Of a stretch of DNA of 32,410 nucleotides, positions 9,265 to 16,238 are shown one piece after another (the stretch's first letter is position 1; the number at the start of each line of letters is the position of its first letter). Under the pieces are notes generated by a model, which was given only the letters and a program-made list of their open reading frames with translations, made no database searches and was not told where the DNA came from. The DNA is taken from contig NZ_FOKI01000036.1 in the NCBI RefSeq assembly GCF_900111985.1, positions 1 through 32,410 on the forward strand, given 5' to 3'. A program made the translations under genes and the position numbers. The stretch is from Clostridium frigidicarnis. GTDB taxonomy: Bacteria; Bacillota; Clostridia; Clostridiales; Clostridiaceae.

Positions 9265-9498
9265 ATGTCGGACTATAGATTGGATATTAAAGGAACTTTA
9301 AATTTGAGTGATTTTAGCAACATCTATGATTATATTGGAATTGTGGATTATAATGATAAGTTTACCCTTGCGCTAAATCATATTGAAGAAGAAAATATAG
9401 GCATTATATGTGAAATGCTACAAAAGCAAAGTTTTTCAGTAAATCATATAGGACAGAATGAAGATGGAATTTATTATATAAAAGCTTGTAAAAGTTAA
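9265..9498 (+). CDS. Small conserved-looking protein of unknown function upstream of glucokinase
   Basis: 77 residues, acidic, soluble, with no signal peptide or membrane segment. The sequence has alternating hydrophobic residues suggesting a compact alpha/beta fold (for example IYDYIGIVDYNDKFTLAL and GIYYIKACKS). I do not recognise a family. A good ribosome site GAGGAGA (9252-9258) sits 6 nt before ATG 9265, which supports real translation. The glucokinase gene starts 82 nt downstream with no terminator between, so the two are probably one operon. Its job cannot be deduced. Confidence 0.7.
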   Translation: MSDYRLDIKGTLNLSDFSNIYDYIGIVDYNDKFTLALNHIEEENIGIICEMLQKQSFSVNHIGQNEDGIYYIKACKS

Positions 9499-9580
9499 TG
9501 CATATCCATTAATAAGTATGTTAAAATATTAATGTGAAAAATTTTTTATATGTACATGAGATTATGGAGGTTAAATATTA

Positions 9581-10528
9581 ATGGGTAATTATGTCATAGG
9601 TATAGACTTAGGTGGAACGAAGATTCATGGAGCTTTAGCAGATATTGAAGGTAACGTTATATCAAGTCAAATAGTACCAACAGAAGCAAGCGAAGGTTCT
9701 GAAGCTGTTCTGGATAGAATAATAGGAGTAATAGAAAAAGTTTTAGAAACAAGTAATAAAACTATAGAAGATATTAAATGCATAGGATTTGGTTCTCCAG
9801 GACCATTAGATGCTAAAAATGGAATAATAGTAGATAGTTCTAATTTACCATTTAAGAACTTTAATTTGATAAAACCGATAAAAAGTAAATTTAATGTTCC
9901 GATTTATTTAGACAATGATGCAAACGTTGCTACTATAGGAGAATTTATGTTTGGTGCTGGAAAAGGCACTGAGAACATGGTTTATATGACTGTTAGCACA
10001 GGTATAGGTGGCGGAGCTATAATTAATGGAAAATTATTTAGAGGAAATACAAGCAATGCTTTAGAGATAGGACATACAACAATTCTTCCAGAAGGACCAC
10101 AATGTAACTGTGGAAATCATGGATGTTTAGAATCCTTAGCTTCAGGAACAGCTATAGGAAAGAGAGCAATAGAAGCTGTTGAAAGTGGATTAGATACAAA
10201 TTTATCTAAATATGAAAAGGTATCTTCATATGAAGTTTTTGTAGAGGCTAAAAATGGAGATGAAGTTTCAAGAGATATACTTCATAGAAGTTTAACTTAC
10301 TTAGGAATTGGAGTTGCAAATGTAATAAATACATTTGATCCAGAGCTTATTGTTATAGGTGGCGGAGTAAGTAAAGGCGGACAAGTAGTATTTGATAGAA
10401 TTAATGAAGTAGTAAAGGAAAGAGCACTAAAAGCTATGGCTGATAGTTGCAGAATAGTTCCAGCAGGGTTAGGGTCAGATGCTGGAGTTATGGGAGCTGT
10501 TGCCTTAGCAATATTAGAAAGTAAATAA
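9581..10528 (+). CDS. glcK: ROK-family glucokinase
   Basis: 315 residues. It phosphorylates glucose with ATP to glucose 6-phosphate in the cytoplasm, feeding glycolysis with sugar that did not enter through the PTS. The N-terminal phosphate-binding motif is DLGGTKIHG (9-17). The catalytic Asp lies in DNDAN (D113). The ROK signature and zinc site follow: H165 in GHTT, then CNCGNHGCLE (C175, C177, C182), as in Gram-positive ROK glucokinases. A second nucleotide-binding stretch is DPELIVIGGGVSKGG. Length is normal for the family. GGAGG at 9566-9570 is 10 nt before ATG. It follows the small unknown gene 9265-9498 and ends in a strong hairpin at 10552-10591. ROK proteins include repressors and other sugar kinases, but there is no DNA-binding domain here; the exact sugar is inferred. 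Confidence 0.92.
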   Translation: MGNYVIGIDLGGTKIHGALADIEGNVISSQIVPTEASEGSEAVLDRIIGVIEKVLETSNKTIEDIKCIGFGSPGPLDAKNGIIVDSSNLPFKNFNLIKPIKSKFNVPIYLDNDANVATIGEFMFGAGKGTENMVYMTVSTGIGGGAIINGKLFRGNTSNALEIGHTTILPEGPQCNCGNHGCLESLASGTAIGKRAIEAVESGLDTNLSKYEKVSSYEVFVEAKNGDEVSRDILHRSLTYLGIGVANVINTFDPELIVIGGGVSKGGQVVFDRINEVVKERALKAMADSCRIVPAGLGSDAGVMGAVALAILESK

Positions 10529-10551
10529 TTAAAAATAAAATATATTTATAC

Positions 10552-10591
10552 AAAACAAAAATGTGTAGAGATTTCTGCACATTTTTGTTTT
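10552..10591. terminator. Terminator after glcK
   Basis: An 18-bp stem (10552-10569 with 10574-10591, one G-U pair) around a GATT loop, with A-rich 5' and T-rich 3' sides. It would work on either strand. Confidence 0.88.
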
Positions 10592-10720
10592 ACATAAATA
10601 TATGATTTCCATTTAATTATCCTGTAAAGATTGATTTATCTAGACTTGTATTTTACCTTTCAGTACATAACAAACAATTCCAATAAGCGGCTTAAAATCA
10701 TGAATTTTAATTTTAATTTT

Positions 10721-11176
10721 TGAAACCTAAGGACAGGAGCAATAAGCTTGGATGACATATGTAATGTAATTCCAAATCTCATATATAAAAAGGATTTATT
10801 AAGCGTGAAAGAAAGTGAAATTCCAAAGGCCCCAGGAATGAAATATAGACACTATGCACCAGATGTACCAGTAACATTGGTCGAAGGAGATTATATAAAG
10901 ACTTCTAAATGGATTAAAGAAAATGCAAATCAGAATGATGTTGTAATTTGTTTTCAAGAATTTTTAAATGATTTTAAGAATTATCAATATATATATAGTT
11001 TAGGAAGCTTTAAAATGTTAAATATAGCTGCACAAAATATATTTGATTTACTTAGAGAATGTGATAAATTGAATGTAAGTCATATTTATGTACAAGCTCC
11101 CAATAATAGTGGTTTAGGGAATTCTATAATCAATCGTTTAGAAAAAGCAAGTGCAGGAGATATTATTCATATATAA
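10721..11176 (+). pseudogene. Orphan Sua5 C-terminal domain (truncated threonylcarbamoyl-AMP synthase)
   Basis: The readable part (TTG 10748 onward, 142 codons) matches the linker and C-terminal domain of Sua5-type enzymes, which make threonylcarbamoyl-AMP for the t6A modification of ANN-decoding tRNAs. The signature linker PGMKYRHYAPDVPV is present, followed by the Rossmann-like SUA5 domain to the natural end (NRLEKASAGDIIHI). The catalytic YrdC/TsaC domain, about 200 residues, is missing. In-frame codons before TTG, back to a TGA at 10721-10723, still read NLRTGAISLDDI, which resembles the RPGAI-type end of the YrdC domain. So homology runs past the apparent start, as expected of a gene whose 5' part was deleted. 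There is an AGGACAGGAG purine stretch upstream, so a short protein might still be made. An intact copy probably exists elsewhere because t6A synthesis is essential. Confidence 0.75.
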
Positions 11177-11223
11177 ATTATATCGGTGATGGCTAAAATA
11201 TTGCAAAACTTGTAGTGGACAAA

Positions 11224-11271
11224 AATAATAGTGGAAGTTATTACATATCTTTAATAACTTCCACTATTATT
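11224..11271. terminator. Bidirectional terminator between the Sua5 remnant and lemA
   Basis: Perfect 20-bp stem, 11224-11243 with 11252-11271, around an 8-nt loop. The T-run is better on the minus strand, so it mainly serves the LemA-family gene, but it can also stop plus-strand transcripts. Confidence 0.85.
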
Positions 11272-11301
11272 TGCTATATGAGCTACCTTTAAGGTACGTT
11301 T

Positions 11302-11940
11302 TTATACTTCATCAATATTATTATCTATATAGAATTGTAGTAGTTTTAGCTTCCATAGTCCAGTTAATAAAACTGCTGGAAAGCTTACAATAGCTGTATT
11401 ATAATAGGTTGTATATTCATTATAAAGTAGCTTAGAATCTAAAATAATATTTTCTGATTGTTCAAGTTGCTCTAATATTTTAGAAACATGTTTATCCGCT
11501 TTTAAATCCGGATAACTTTCTACTGTTGCCTTTAAATTGCTTAAACATTTAAGCTCTTCATTTCCAGCAAATCTTTCTGAATTTACACTTCTAGATACTG
11601 CTACTGACTTTTGAATATCACTTTCATACTTAAAAAATTCTAAGACAAATTTTTCAGCTTTTGATAACAGATTTTTTTCACGCTCTTTATATAAACTAAT
11701 ATTACTATATAAAGAAGTTGTAGTTAATTCTAATCTTTTTAAATAGTTATATTCTGATATGAGTTCATAAGTTATTGTTGTTATTAATGAAAGTATAGTT
11801 GCTATAAGTCCTTGTGTATCAGTTGGTTCTCCTGATTCTACAATGGCCATAATCATTAAATAGAAAAACCACCCAATAAAAAAACCACATATAAATGATA
11901 TTAATCTTTTAGTATAAGTTCGTTGTTTAATTTTTTTCAT
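11302..11940 (-). CDS. LemA-family membrane protein
   Basis: 212 residues from ATG at 11940. The C-terminal half has the LemA pattern: NLKATVESYPDLKADK, a helical stretch with EQLEQSENII and YNEYTTYYNTAI, then SFPAVLLTGLW. Two hydrophobic segments lie near the N-terminus (about 14-35 and 46-63), where typical LemA proteins have one; a coiled-coil-like helix follows. LemA proteins are membrane-anchored helical bundles with the bulk outside the membrane; their biochemical role is unclear. The start at 11940 has GGAG about 9 nt upstream. A longer reading from TTG 12015 is rejected because those bases form a near-consensus promoter. It is a single gene ending at the hairpin 11224-11271. Confidence 0.85.
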   Translation of the reverse strand: MKKIKQRTYTKRLISFICGFFIGWFFYLMIMAIVESGEPTDTQGLIATILSLITTITYELISEYNYLKRLELTTTSLYSNISLYKEREKNLLSKAEKFVLEFFKYESDIQKSVAVSRSVNSERFAGNEELKCLSNLKATVESYPDLKADKHVSKILEQLEQSENIILDSKLLYNEYTTYYNTAIVSFPAVLLTGLWKLKLLQFYIDNNIDEV

Positions 11941-11986
11941 TTTAATATACTCCAATTTTAAAATATAAATTTCCTTTTTTCGACTA

Positions 11987-12015
11987 ATTGTATAATAATT
12001 TGCACTTGACGTCAA
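11987..12015 (-). promoter_or_regulatory. Sigma-A-type promoter for the LemA-family gene
   Basis: On the minus strand, TTGACG (12015-12010), exactly 17 nt, then TACAAT (11992-11987). That matches the -35 and -10 consensus in all but one position each. The start codon is about 47 nt beyond the -10 box. Confidence 0.75.
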
Positions 12016-12221
12016 GAACTAATTCTATATTTAATATATCTACTAAATAATTTTCCTCGAATTTTTTACAAATAGAGGATATAAAAAAATCCACTTAGTC
12101 AGTACTTTGAAATATTATAGTCAAAAAAAATTTATATTACATATGTAAAAAATTCTAGTATATAAATTACAACAATGAGTAAAATAAGAGTGTTGAAAAC
12201 AAAAGATGAGGAGGAGTTAAA

Positions 12222-12398
12222 ATGGCGAAAAAAGGTATGAGAAGACCAGATGTAAGTGATCCTCATGGAACAGAAAGCAATAAGAAAAACAAATTTCCTA
12301 AAAATACTATGAGTCCCGTTCCAGAAATTCAAGGTAAAGCAAAAACAGGAAATAAAAAGGCTAATACAATGCATGTAGATTACTTTGACCACGAATAG
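12222..12398 (+). CDS. Small basic protein of unknown function (58 aa)
   Basis: 58 residues beginning MAKKGMRRPDVSDPHGTESN and ending HVDYFDHE. It is rich in Lys, Asn, Pro and Thr, with no hydrophobic core or membrane segment, so it is probably disordered or nucleic-acid or spore-coat associated. I do not recognise the family. Evidence for reality is a very strong ribosome site GAGGAGGAG (12209-12217) 4-5 nt before ATG, no competing gene, and a second small gene of similar character 20 nt downstream. Small basic Pro/Lys-rich proteins are common among clostridial sporulation genes, but I see no definite sporulation promoter here. Confidence 0.72.
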   Translation: MAKKGMRRPDVSDPHGTESNKKNKFPKNTMSPVPEIQGKAKTGNKKANTMHVDYFDHE

Positions 12399-12418
12399 AG
12401 GATTAAGGAGGAGTTTTC

Positions 12419-12565
12419 ATGTCTAAAGATAGTCAAATAGATAAAAAAGAAGATAGAATGAAAAAATGCAATTATCAAACTCCATTAACAAGAGAGACAG
12501 CTAAAAATCATAATAGAACAAATAAGAAGCAATCAGCAGGTACAAATTGGCAAAGTACACCTTAG
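12419..12565 (+). CDS. Small basic protein of unknown function (48 aa)
   Basis: 48 residues starting MSKDSQIDKKEDRMKKCNYQ and ending AGTNWQSTP. It is hydrophilic, rich in Lys, Asn, Thr and Gln, with one Cys and one Trp and no predicted membrane segment. The family is not recognised. AAGGAGGAG (12405-12413) precedes ATG 12419. It lies 20 nt after the previous small gene and is very likely in the same operon. Immediately downstream begins the structured segment 12573-12813, so the transcript may run into it or end there. Confidence 0.68.
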   Translation: MSKDSQIDKKEDRMKKCNYQTPLTRETAKNHNRTNKKQSAGTNWQSTP

Positions 12566-12572
12566 CTAAAGG

Positions 12573-12813
12573 ATTCCTTACTCTTATTATATGAATACAC
12601 TCTTAAAAAATATGAATACCACTAAAAAGTATGTAAATATCCTGTGATTTTGCTATAGATTTTAGCTTATTTATGTGTATAAACTTTAATGCTACTAGTT
12701 ATATGGTGGTATAAGAGCTTTATAAACCACTAGATAAATAATATCTTACTCCGAAAGATATAAAATCTATAGCCTGATAGCTTAATATTGATTTTAAGAG
12801 TAAGGAATTTTTT
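12573..12813 (+). ncRNA. Candidate structured non-coding RNA with long-range closing stem
   Basis: No gene fits here, but the sequence folds into a nested set of perfect stems. P1: ATTCCTTACTCTTA (12573-12586) with TAAGAGTAAGGAAT (12795-12808). P2: GCTATAGATTTTA (12652-12664) with TAAAATCTATAGC (12761-12773). Inside P2 is a three-way junction. P3 is TTATTTAT (12667-12674) with ATAAATAA (12734-12741), capped by P4, GTGG-TATAA (12706-12714) with TTATA-AA-CCAC (12720-12730). P5 is the hairpin ATATCTT (12741-12747) / AAGATAT (12755-12761). The 3' arm of P1 runs into TTTTTT (12808-12813), so P1 could end transcription. The 65 nt between P1 and P2 hold tandem TATGAATAC motifs and a second ACTCTTA that could compete for P1. 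The strand is inferred from the T-run. I cannot assign it to a known RNA class. Confidence 0.55.
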
Positions 12814-12821
12814 CATATAAA

Positions 12822-12845
12822 GCTGTTCAGTTAAGTCTGAACAGC
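12822..12845. other. Short perfect hairpin
   Basis: GCTGTTCAG (12822-12830) pairs with CTGAACAGC (12837-12845). No T-run follows, so it is a stable hairpin without clear terminator character, just beyond the candidate RNA. Confidence 0.5.
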
Positions 12846-12883
12846 CTCCAGTATATAGTTTAAAATTAGAATATTCCGATGAA

Positions 12884-12917
12884 GAGTGATTGCATATGCA
12901 ATCACTTTTTGTTTTTT
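12884..12917 (+). terminator. Palindromic intrinsic terminator
   Basis: A 22-nt perfect palindrome (12884-12905, half-site AGTGATTGCAT) followed by TTTTTGTTTTTT. It probably ends read-through from the small-protein or structured-RNA unit. Confidence 0.85.
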
Positions 12918-12962
12918 ACTTTATAGGATATTATAAAATTTAAAAAATATAATTTAGAGAAA

Positions 12963-13056
12963 ATCTGTGATTTTCAACCTTATATTTAGGAAGTCTGTGA
13001 CTTCTAACAATAACCGTCAATTGTCAATTAACAAAATGGTGTGCCCTTTTGTTGTT
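12963..13056. repeat. Dispersed degenerate intergenic repeat, family 2, copy B
   Basis: Shares ATATTTAG-G-AAGTCTGTG, TTCTAACAATAA and CAATTGTCAATT with copy A, and ends in AAAATGGTGTGCCCTTTT plus GTT, the small terminal palindrome. The stretch 13057-13225 up to the next repeat shows nothing I can name. Confidence 0.5.
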
Positions 13057-13225
13057 TGCTTTAGAGTAAAATGAAATTAATCATCTAAAGACAGATGTAA
13101 TTACAAAGAAAAATTTACAATGAAATAGATTTAAAGATGCTAATATAAAAATACATATATAATGAAGAAAATATATGCATAAACTATTAGAGATAAAGAA
13201 ATGATATAATTATTTCTAAATATAA

Positions 13226-13285
13226 GGCACATTCAAAAAAATAACAAGTCAGTATGCTAGTCTATTTTCTTTCATGTACCTAAAG
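13226..13285. repeat. Dispersed palindromic repeat, family 1, copy 3
   Basis: The most complete copy: GGCACATTCAAAAAAATAAC, AAGTCAGTATGCTAGTC, TATTTTCTTTCATGTACC, TAAAG. The right end is the reverse complement of the left end of copy 4, showing that the full element is a near-palindrome of about 56 nt. A direct repeat ATGATATAATTA lies on both sides (13201-13212 and 13298-13309). Confidence 0.8.
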
Positions 13286-13298
13286 CAAAAACCTAGTA

Positions 13299-13307
13299 TG
13301 ATATAAT
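13299..13307 (+). promoter_or_regulatory. Extended -10 promoter candidate for cinA
   Basis: TG-A-TATAAT at 13299-13307 is an extended -10 motif about 36 nt before the cinA start. No good -35 is visible; the equivalent position falls in the end of the family 1 repeat copy. Confidence 0.45.
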
Positions 13308-13342
13308 TAATAGAAAAGATTTACATTAAGGATGTGAAAAAT

Positions 13343-14581
13343 ATGAAAGCTGAAATTATAGCTATAGGAACAGAATTACTTTTAGGCGATATTGTAAATA
13401 CTAATGCTCAATTTCTAGCAAAGGAATTGGCCACTTTAGGAATAGGTGTATATCGTCAAACGGTAGTAGGAGATAATGAAGAAAGAGTTTTAAGTGCATT
13501 TAAATCTGCATTTGAATATTGTGATATCATAATAACAACTGGAGGCTTAGGGCCTACACAAGATGATTTAACAAAGGAAACTGCATCAAAATATTTTAAT
13601 AAAGAACTTGAATTACATGAAGAAAGTTATGATTTTCTAATAAAATATTTTGAGAAAAACGGTAAAAAACTAAGTGAAAATAATAAAAAACAAGCTTATT
13701 TTCCTAAAGATGCAATAGTATTAAAAAATAAAAATGGTACTGCACCTGGATGTATAATTAAAGGCGATAATAATAAAGCAATAGTTGTATTACCAGGGCC
13801 ACCAAGAGAAATGAAACCTATGTTTAAAGAGTCAGTGCTTCCATACCTTAGTAAGCTTACTGATGAGATTTTAGTTTCTAAGGTACTTAGAGTATGTGGT
13901 GTTGGGGAAAGCTATATGGAAGAGCTGGTAAAAGATTTAATTAATAATCAAACAAACCCAACCATAGCACCATATGCTAAAGATGTTGATGTAGTACTTA
14001 GAATAACAGCTAAAGCAAAAAGTGAAGAAGAAGGATATAAATTAATAGAACCTATGGAGAAATCCGTTAGAGAAATATTAGGTGACAATATTTATGGAGA
14101 AGGAGAAGCACCCTTAGAGCATGTTGTTGGAAAAATGTTAGTTGATAAAAATCTTACAATTTCTACAGCAGAGTCATGTACAGGTGGGCTGGTTTCTTCT
14201 ATGCTTGTAAGTTATCCTGGTATATCAAAAGTTTTATTAGAGGGAGCAGTTACGTATTCTAATGAAGCTAAGATGAAGCGACTAGGAGTACAAAAGGAAA
14301 CTCTAAATAATTTTGGTGCCGTAAGTGAAGAAACAGCAAAAGAAATGGCAAGTGGAATTGTAAAAGCAAGTGGAAGTGATATAGGAGTATCTGTAACAGG
14401 AATTGCTGGACCAGGTGGTGGAAGTGATGAAAAGCCAGTTGGACTAGTATATGTAGGTTTAAGTATAAAGGGAAATGTTAAGGTTAAAAAGTTTACCTTC
14501 CAAGGTGATAGAGATAAGGTTAGAACAAGAACAGCCGTAAATTCTTTGGATTGGTTAAGAAGAGAGATAATGAACCTATAA
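13343..14581 (+). CDS. cinA: CinA-family protein, competence/damage-inducible, with NMN deamidase domain
   Basis: 412 residues, normal for full-length CinA. The N-terminal half is a MoaB/MogA-like domain (IIAIGTELLLGDIVNTN; TTGGLGPTQDDLTKE; LPGPPREMKPMF), which in related proteins acts as an ADP-ribose pyrophosphatase-type enzyme. The C-terminal CinA domain has AESCTGGL and SVTGIAGPGGG...PVGLVYVG, the nicotinamide-mononucleotide deamidase region, which recycles NMN to nicotinic acid mononucleotide in NAD metabolism. ATG 13343 is preferred to an in-frame GTG at 13334 because AAGGAT (13328-13333) is well spaced only for the ATG. In many Firmicutes cinA precedes recA; here a perfect hairpin and palindromes follow, and recA is not adjacent. 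Competence is the historical name only. Confidence 0.95.
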   Translation: MKAEIIAIGTELLLGDIVNTNAQFLAKELATLGIGVYRQTVVGDNEERVLSAFKSAFEYCDIIITTGGLGPTQDDLTKETASKYFNKELELHEESYDFLIKYFEKNGKKLSENNKKQAYFPKDAIVLKNKNGTAPGCIIKGDNNKAIVVLPGPPREMKPMFKESVLPYLSKLTDEILVSKVLRVCGVGESYMEELVKDLINNQTNPTIAPYAKDVDVVLRITAKAKSEEEGYKLIEPMEKSVREILGDNIYGEGEAPLEHVVGKMLVDKNLTISTAESCTGGLVSSMLVSYPGISKVLLEGAVTYSNEAKMKRLGVQKETLNNFGAVSEETAKEMASGIVKASGSDIGVSVTGIAGPGGGSDEKPVGLVYVGLSIKGNVKVKKFTFQGDRDKVRTRTAVNSLDWLRREIMNL

Positions 14582-14633
14582 ATAAAGTGATAAGTGGTTA
14601 TTTAATTAGTAAAAGTTAGGCATAGAATAAAAA

Positions 14634-14663
14634 TAAATCCCTCTATTTTACTAGAGGGATTTA
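14634..14663. terminator. Hairpin after cinA, probable terminator
   Basis: A perfect 12-bp stem TAAATCCCTCTA (14634-14645) / TAGAGGGATTTA (14652-14663) with a TTTTAC loop. The T-run is short, so efficiency is uncertain. Confidence 0.65.
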
Positions 14664-14697
14664 CTAGGAGATTATATAAATTAAAAATGGGGGAGAG

Positions 14698-14814
14698 GCT
14701 AATATAAGAAAGTGAACTTATATTAGCTGGTTAACTAGTTCATTAGTATTCTTGACTGATTTTATAGTAAATATACATTTAAATTTATATATAATATATA
14801 AATTTAAATGTATA
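14698..14814. repeat. Cluster of perfect inverted repeats
   Basis: Two elements. GCTAATATAAG (14698-14708) pairs with CTTATATTAGC (14717-14727). Then a 43-nt palindrome follows: 14772-14792 is the exact reverse complement of 14794-14814, 21 bp with a single central base, made only of A/T except one C-G pair. A family 1 repeat copy starts 17 nt later. No gene is visible between 14664 and 14978; a minus-strand frame at 14718-14912 is composed of these palindromes. Confidence 0.7.
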
Positions 14815-14831
14815 ATAAAAAATAAGTTTAA

Positions 14832-14860
14832 GGCACATGAAAGAAAATAACAAGTCAAAG
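14832..14860. repeat. Dispersed palindromic repeat, family 1, copy 4 (left half)
   Basis: GGCACATGAAAGAAAATAAC followed by AAGTCAAAG. Only the left arm and start of the core remain. Its left arm is the reverse complement of the right arm of copy 3, apart from one base. Confidence 0.65.
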
Positions 14861-14978
14861 ATGTGATGTATCTCATATAGGAATCATTGAAATATTCTAT
14901 AATAGAGATCAAGTGTTTTTAGTTTTAATTGAAGTGTAGTTAAAATATTTAAAATTAATTTATAGTATGGAGGTCTTC

Positions 14979-15914
14979 ATGGAATCAGGAATAGTAAAAC
15001 CAGCATTTAAAGGTAATTTATTTGCCTTAACGTTAGTAGTTTTTCAATTAGTAGCAGCTCAGTTTATAATACCACCCCTAGCAAAACAATTTGGATTAGG
15101 AACTGTAATGATATTAAATCAGTTTATATTTTTAATTTTACCATTAATTATTTATTTTTTATTTACAAGAGAAAATTTGAAGAAAACATTAAAATTCAAC
15201 AAAGTATATGCAAGTGAAGTATTGATAATGATATTAATAGCACTTTTAAGTCAGCCAATAGCAGGGATTTGTGCATATATATCTAGTTTCTTCTCGGAAA
15301 ATGTTGTGTCTCAAGTGGTTCAGAGTCTAAATGGAATTCCTTACTTTCAATTAATATCAATAATGGCAGTAACTCCAGCTATATGTGAAGAGTTAACTAT
15401 GAGAGGAGTAATTCTAAGTGGAGCTAAAAATCACAACATAATTAAGGCAAGTATCGTGAATGGTCTTATATTTGGAATGATACATTTAACTGGCTCACAG
15501 CTTTTATATGCTACATTTCTTGGAATAATATTTGCTTATATAGTTAGAATAACCAATAGTATATTTTCAAGTTGCATAATCCATTTAGTATTTAATGGAT
15601 TCAATATGAGCGTGGGATATTTTAGTGGAAAGCTATTAGAGAATCAAGATATAGCATCTCAAGTAGAGGATGCAGCAATTAATTCATCTTCAATTGCTGA
15701 AATTATTTTTCTAGGACTTATAGCAATACTAGCTGTATATATAATAATTTTACTTATAGGCTCTATTAAAAGGAAAAGAATAAGATTAGAAGGGGAAGAG
15801 GTTATGAATTTAAGAATTTTAGGCGATCCAATAGCTGCAAAAAATGATCCTATAATCAATTTACCTTTCATAATTTTAGTGTTACTTTATTTAGTAATAA
15901 TGTTTTTGCTATGA
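14979..15914 (+). CDS. CPBP-family intramembrane metalloprotease
   Basis: 311 residues, an integral membrane protein with about eight hydrophobic segments. The CPBP (Abi, Rce1-like) glutamate protease motifs are all present in order: EELTMR (E137, E138, R142), FGMIH, and HLVFNG. Such proteins cleave substrates within the membrane; in bacteria they are linked to peptide maturation, self-immunity to bacteriocins and signalling, but the substrate here is unknown. ATG 14979 is chosen because GGAGG (14969-14973) is 5 nt before it, while the in-frame ATG at 14967 overlaps that site. After the CPBP core there is a cytoplasmic basic loop (IKRKRIRLEGEE) and a final hydrophobic segment. It is a single gene, followed by a strong terminator at 16099-16139. 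Confidence 0.9.
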   Translation: MESGIVKPAFKGNLFALTLVVFQLVAAQFIIPPLAKQFGLGTVMILNQFIFLILPLIIYFLFTRENLKKTLKFNKVYASEVLIMILIALLSQPIAGICAYISSFFSENVVSQVVQSLNGIPYFQLISIMAVTPAICEELTMRGVILSGAKNHNIIKASIVNGLIFGMIHLTGSQLLYATFLGIIFAYIVRITNSIFSSCIIHLVFNGFNMSVGYFSGKLLENQDIASQVEDAAINSSSIAEIIFLGLIAILAVYIIILLIGSIKRKRIRLEGEEVMNLRILGDPIAAKNDPIINLPFIILVLLYLVIMFLL

Positions 15915-16098
15915 TTAACGAATAAAGACAATTGTTAATAAATATATGGAAAAAATGAAAAATATATAAAATAAAACACTTTATATTGAAAAAATATTAT
16001 ATGCATGATATAATAAATAAAAAAATAGTAAATTAAACCCCTACTTATTTTTTTATAAATTTTAGAGTCTTTAAGTTATATAAATCCCCACAAGAATT
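15915..16098. other. AT-rich spacer
   Basis: Nothing recognisable. It contains A/T-rich sequence and a TATAATAAATAAAAAAATAG string near 16007-16026 without a matched -35 box or a gene following it. Confidence 0.5.
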
Positions 16099-16139
16099 AA
16101 AGGTCTGCTGAAGAAATTCAGCAGACTTTTATTTTTTTT
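16099..16139 (+). terminator. Intrinsic terminator after the CPBP protease gene
   Basis: Stem 16099-16112 / 16117-16130 (core GTCTGCTGAA / TTCAGCAGAC) with a GAAA tetraloop, followed by a run of eight T. Confidence 0.93.
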
Positions 16140-16238
16140 ACATAAACTTTTAAGTAAACATTATTTTACAAGTTAAAGATTAATGAACTTTCAAATGAAG
16201 AATTATACATACCAATATATAATTCAATTGATGGTAAA

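Noticed and set aside
12132-12392. Minus-strand frame of 86 codons, hydrophobic
   Set aside because: Antisense to the first small basic gene, which has a far better start site; hydrophobicity is a by-product of A-rich coding on the other strand.
14718-14912. Minus-strand frame of 64 codons
   Set aside because: Composed of the 43-nt palindrome and a repeat copy; no ribosome site.
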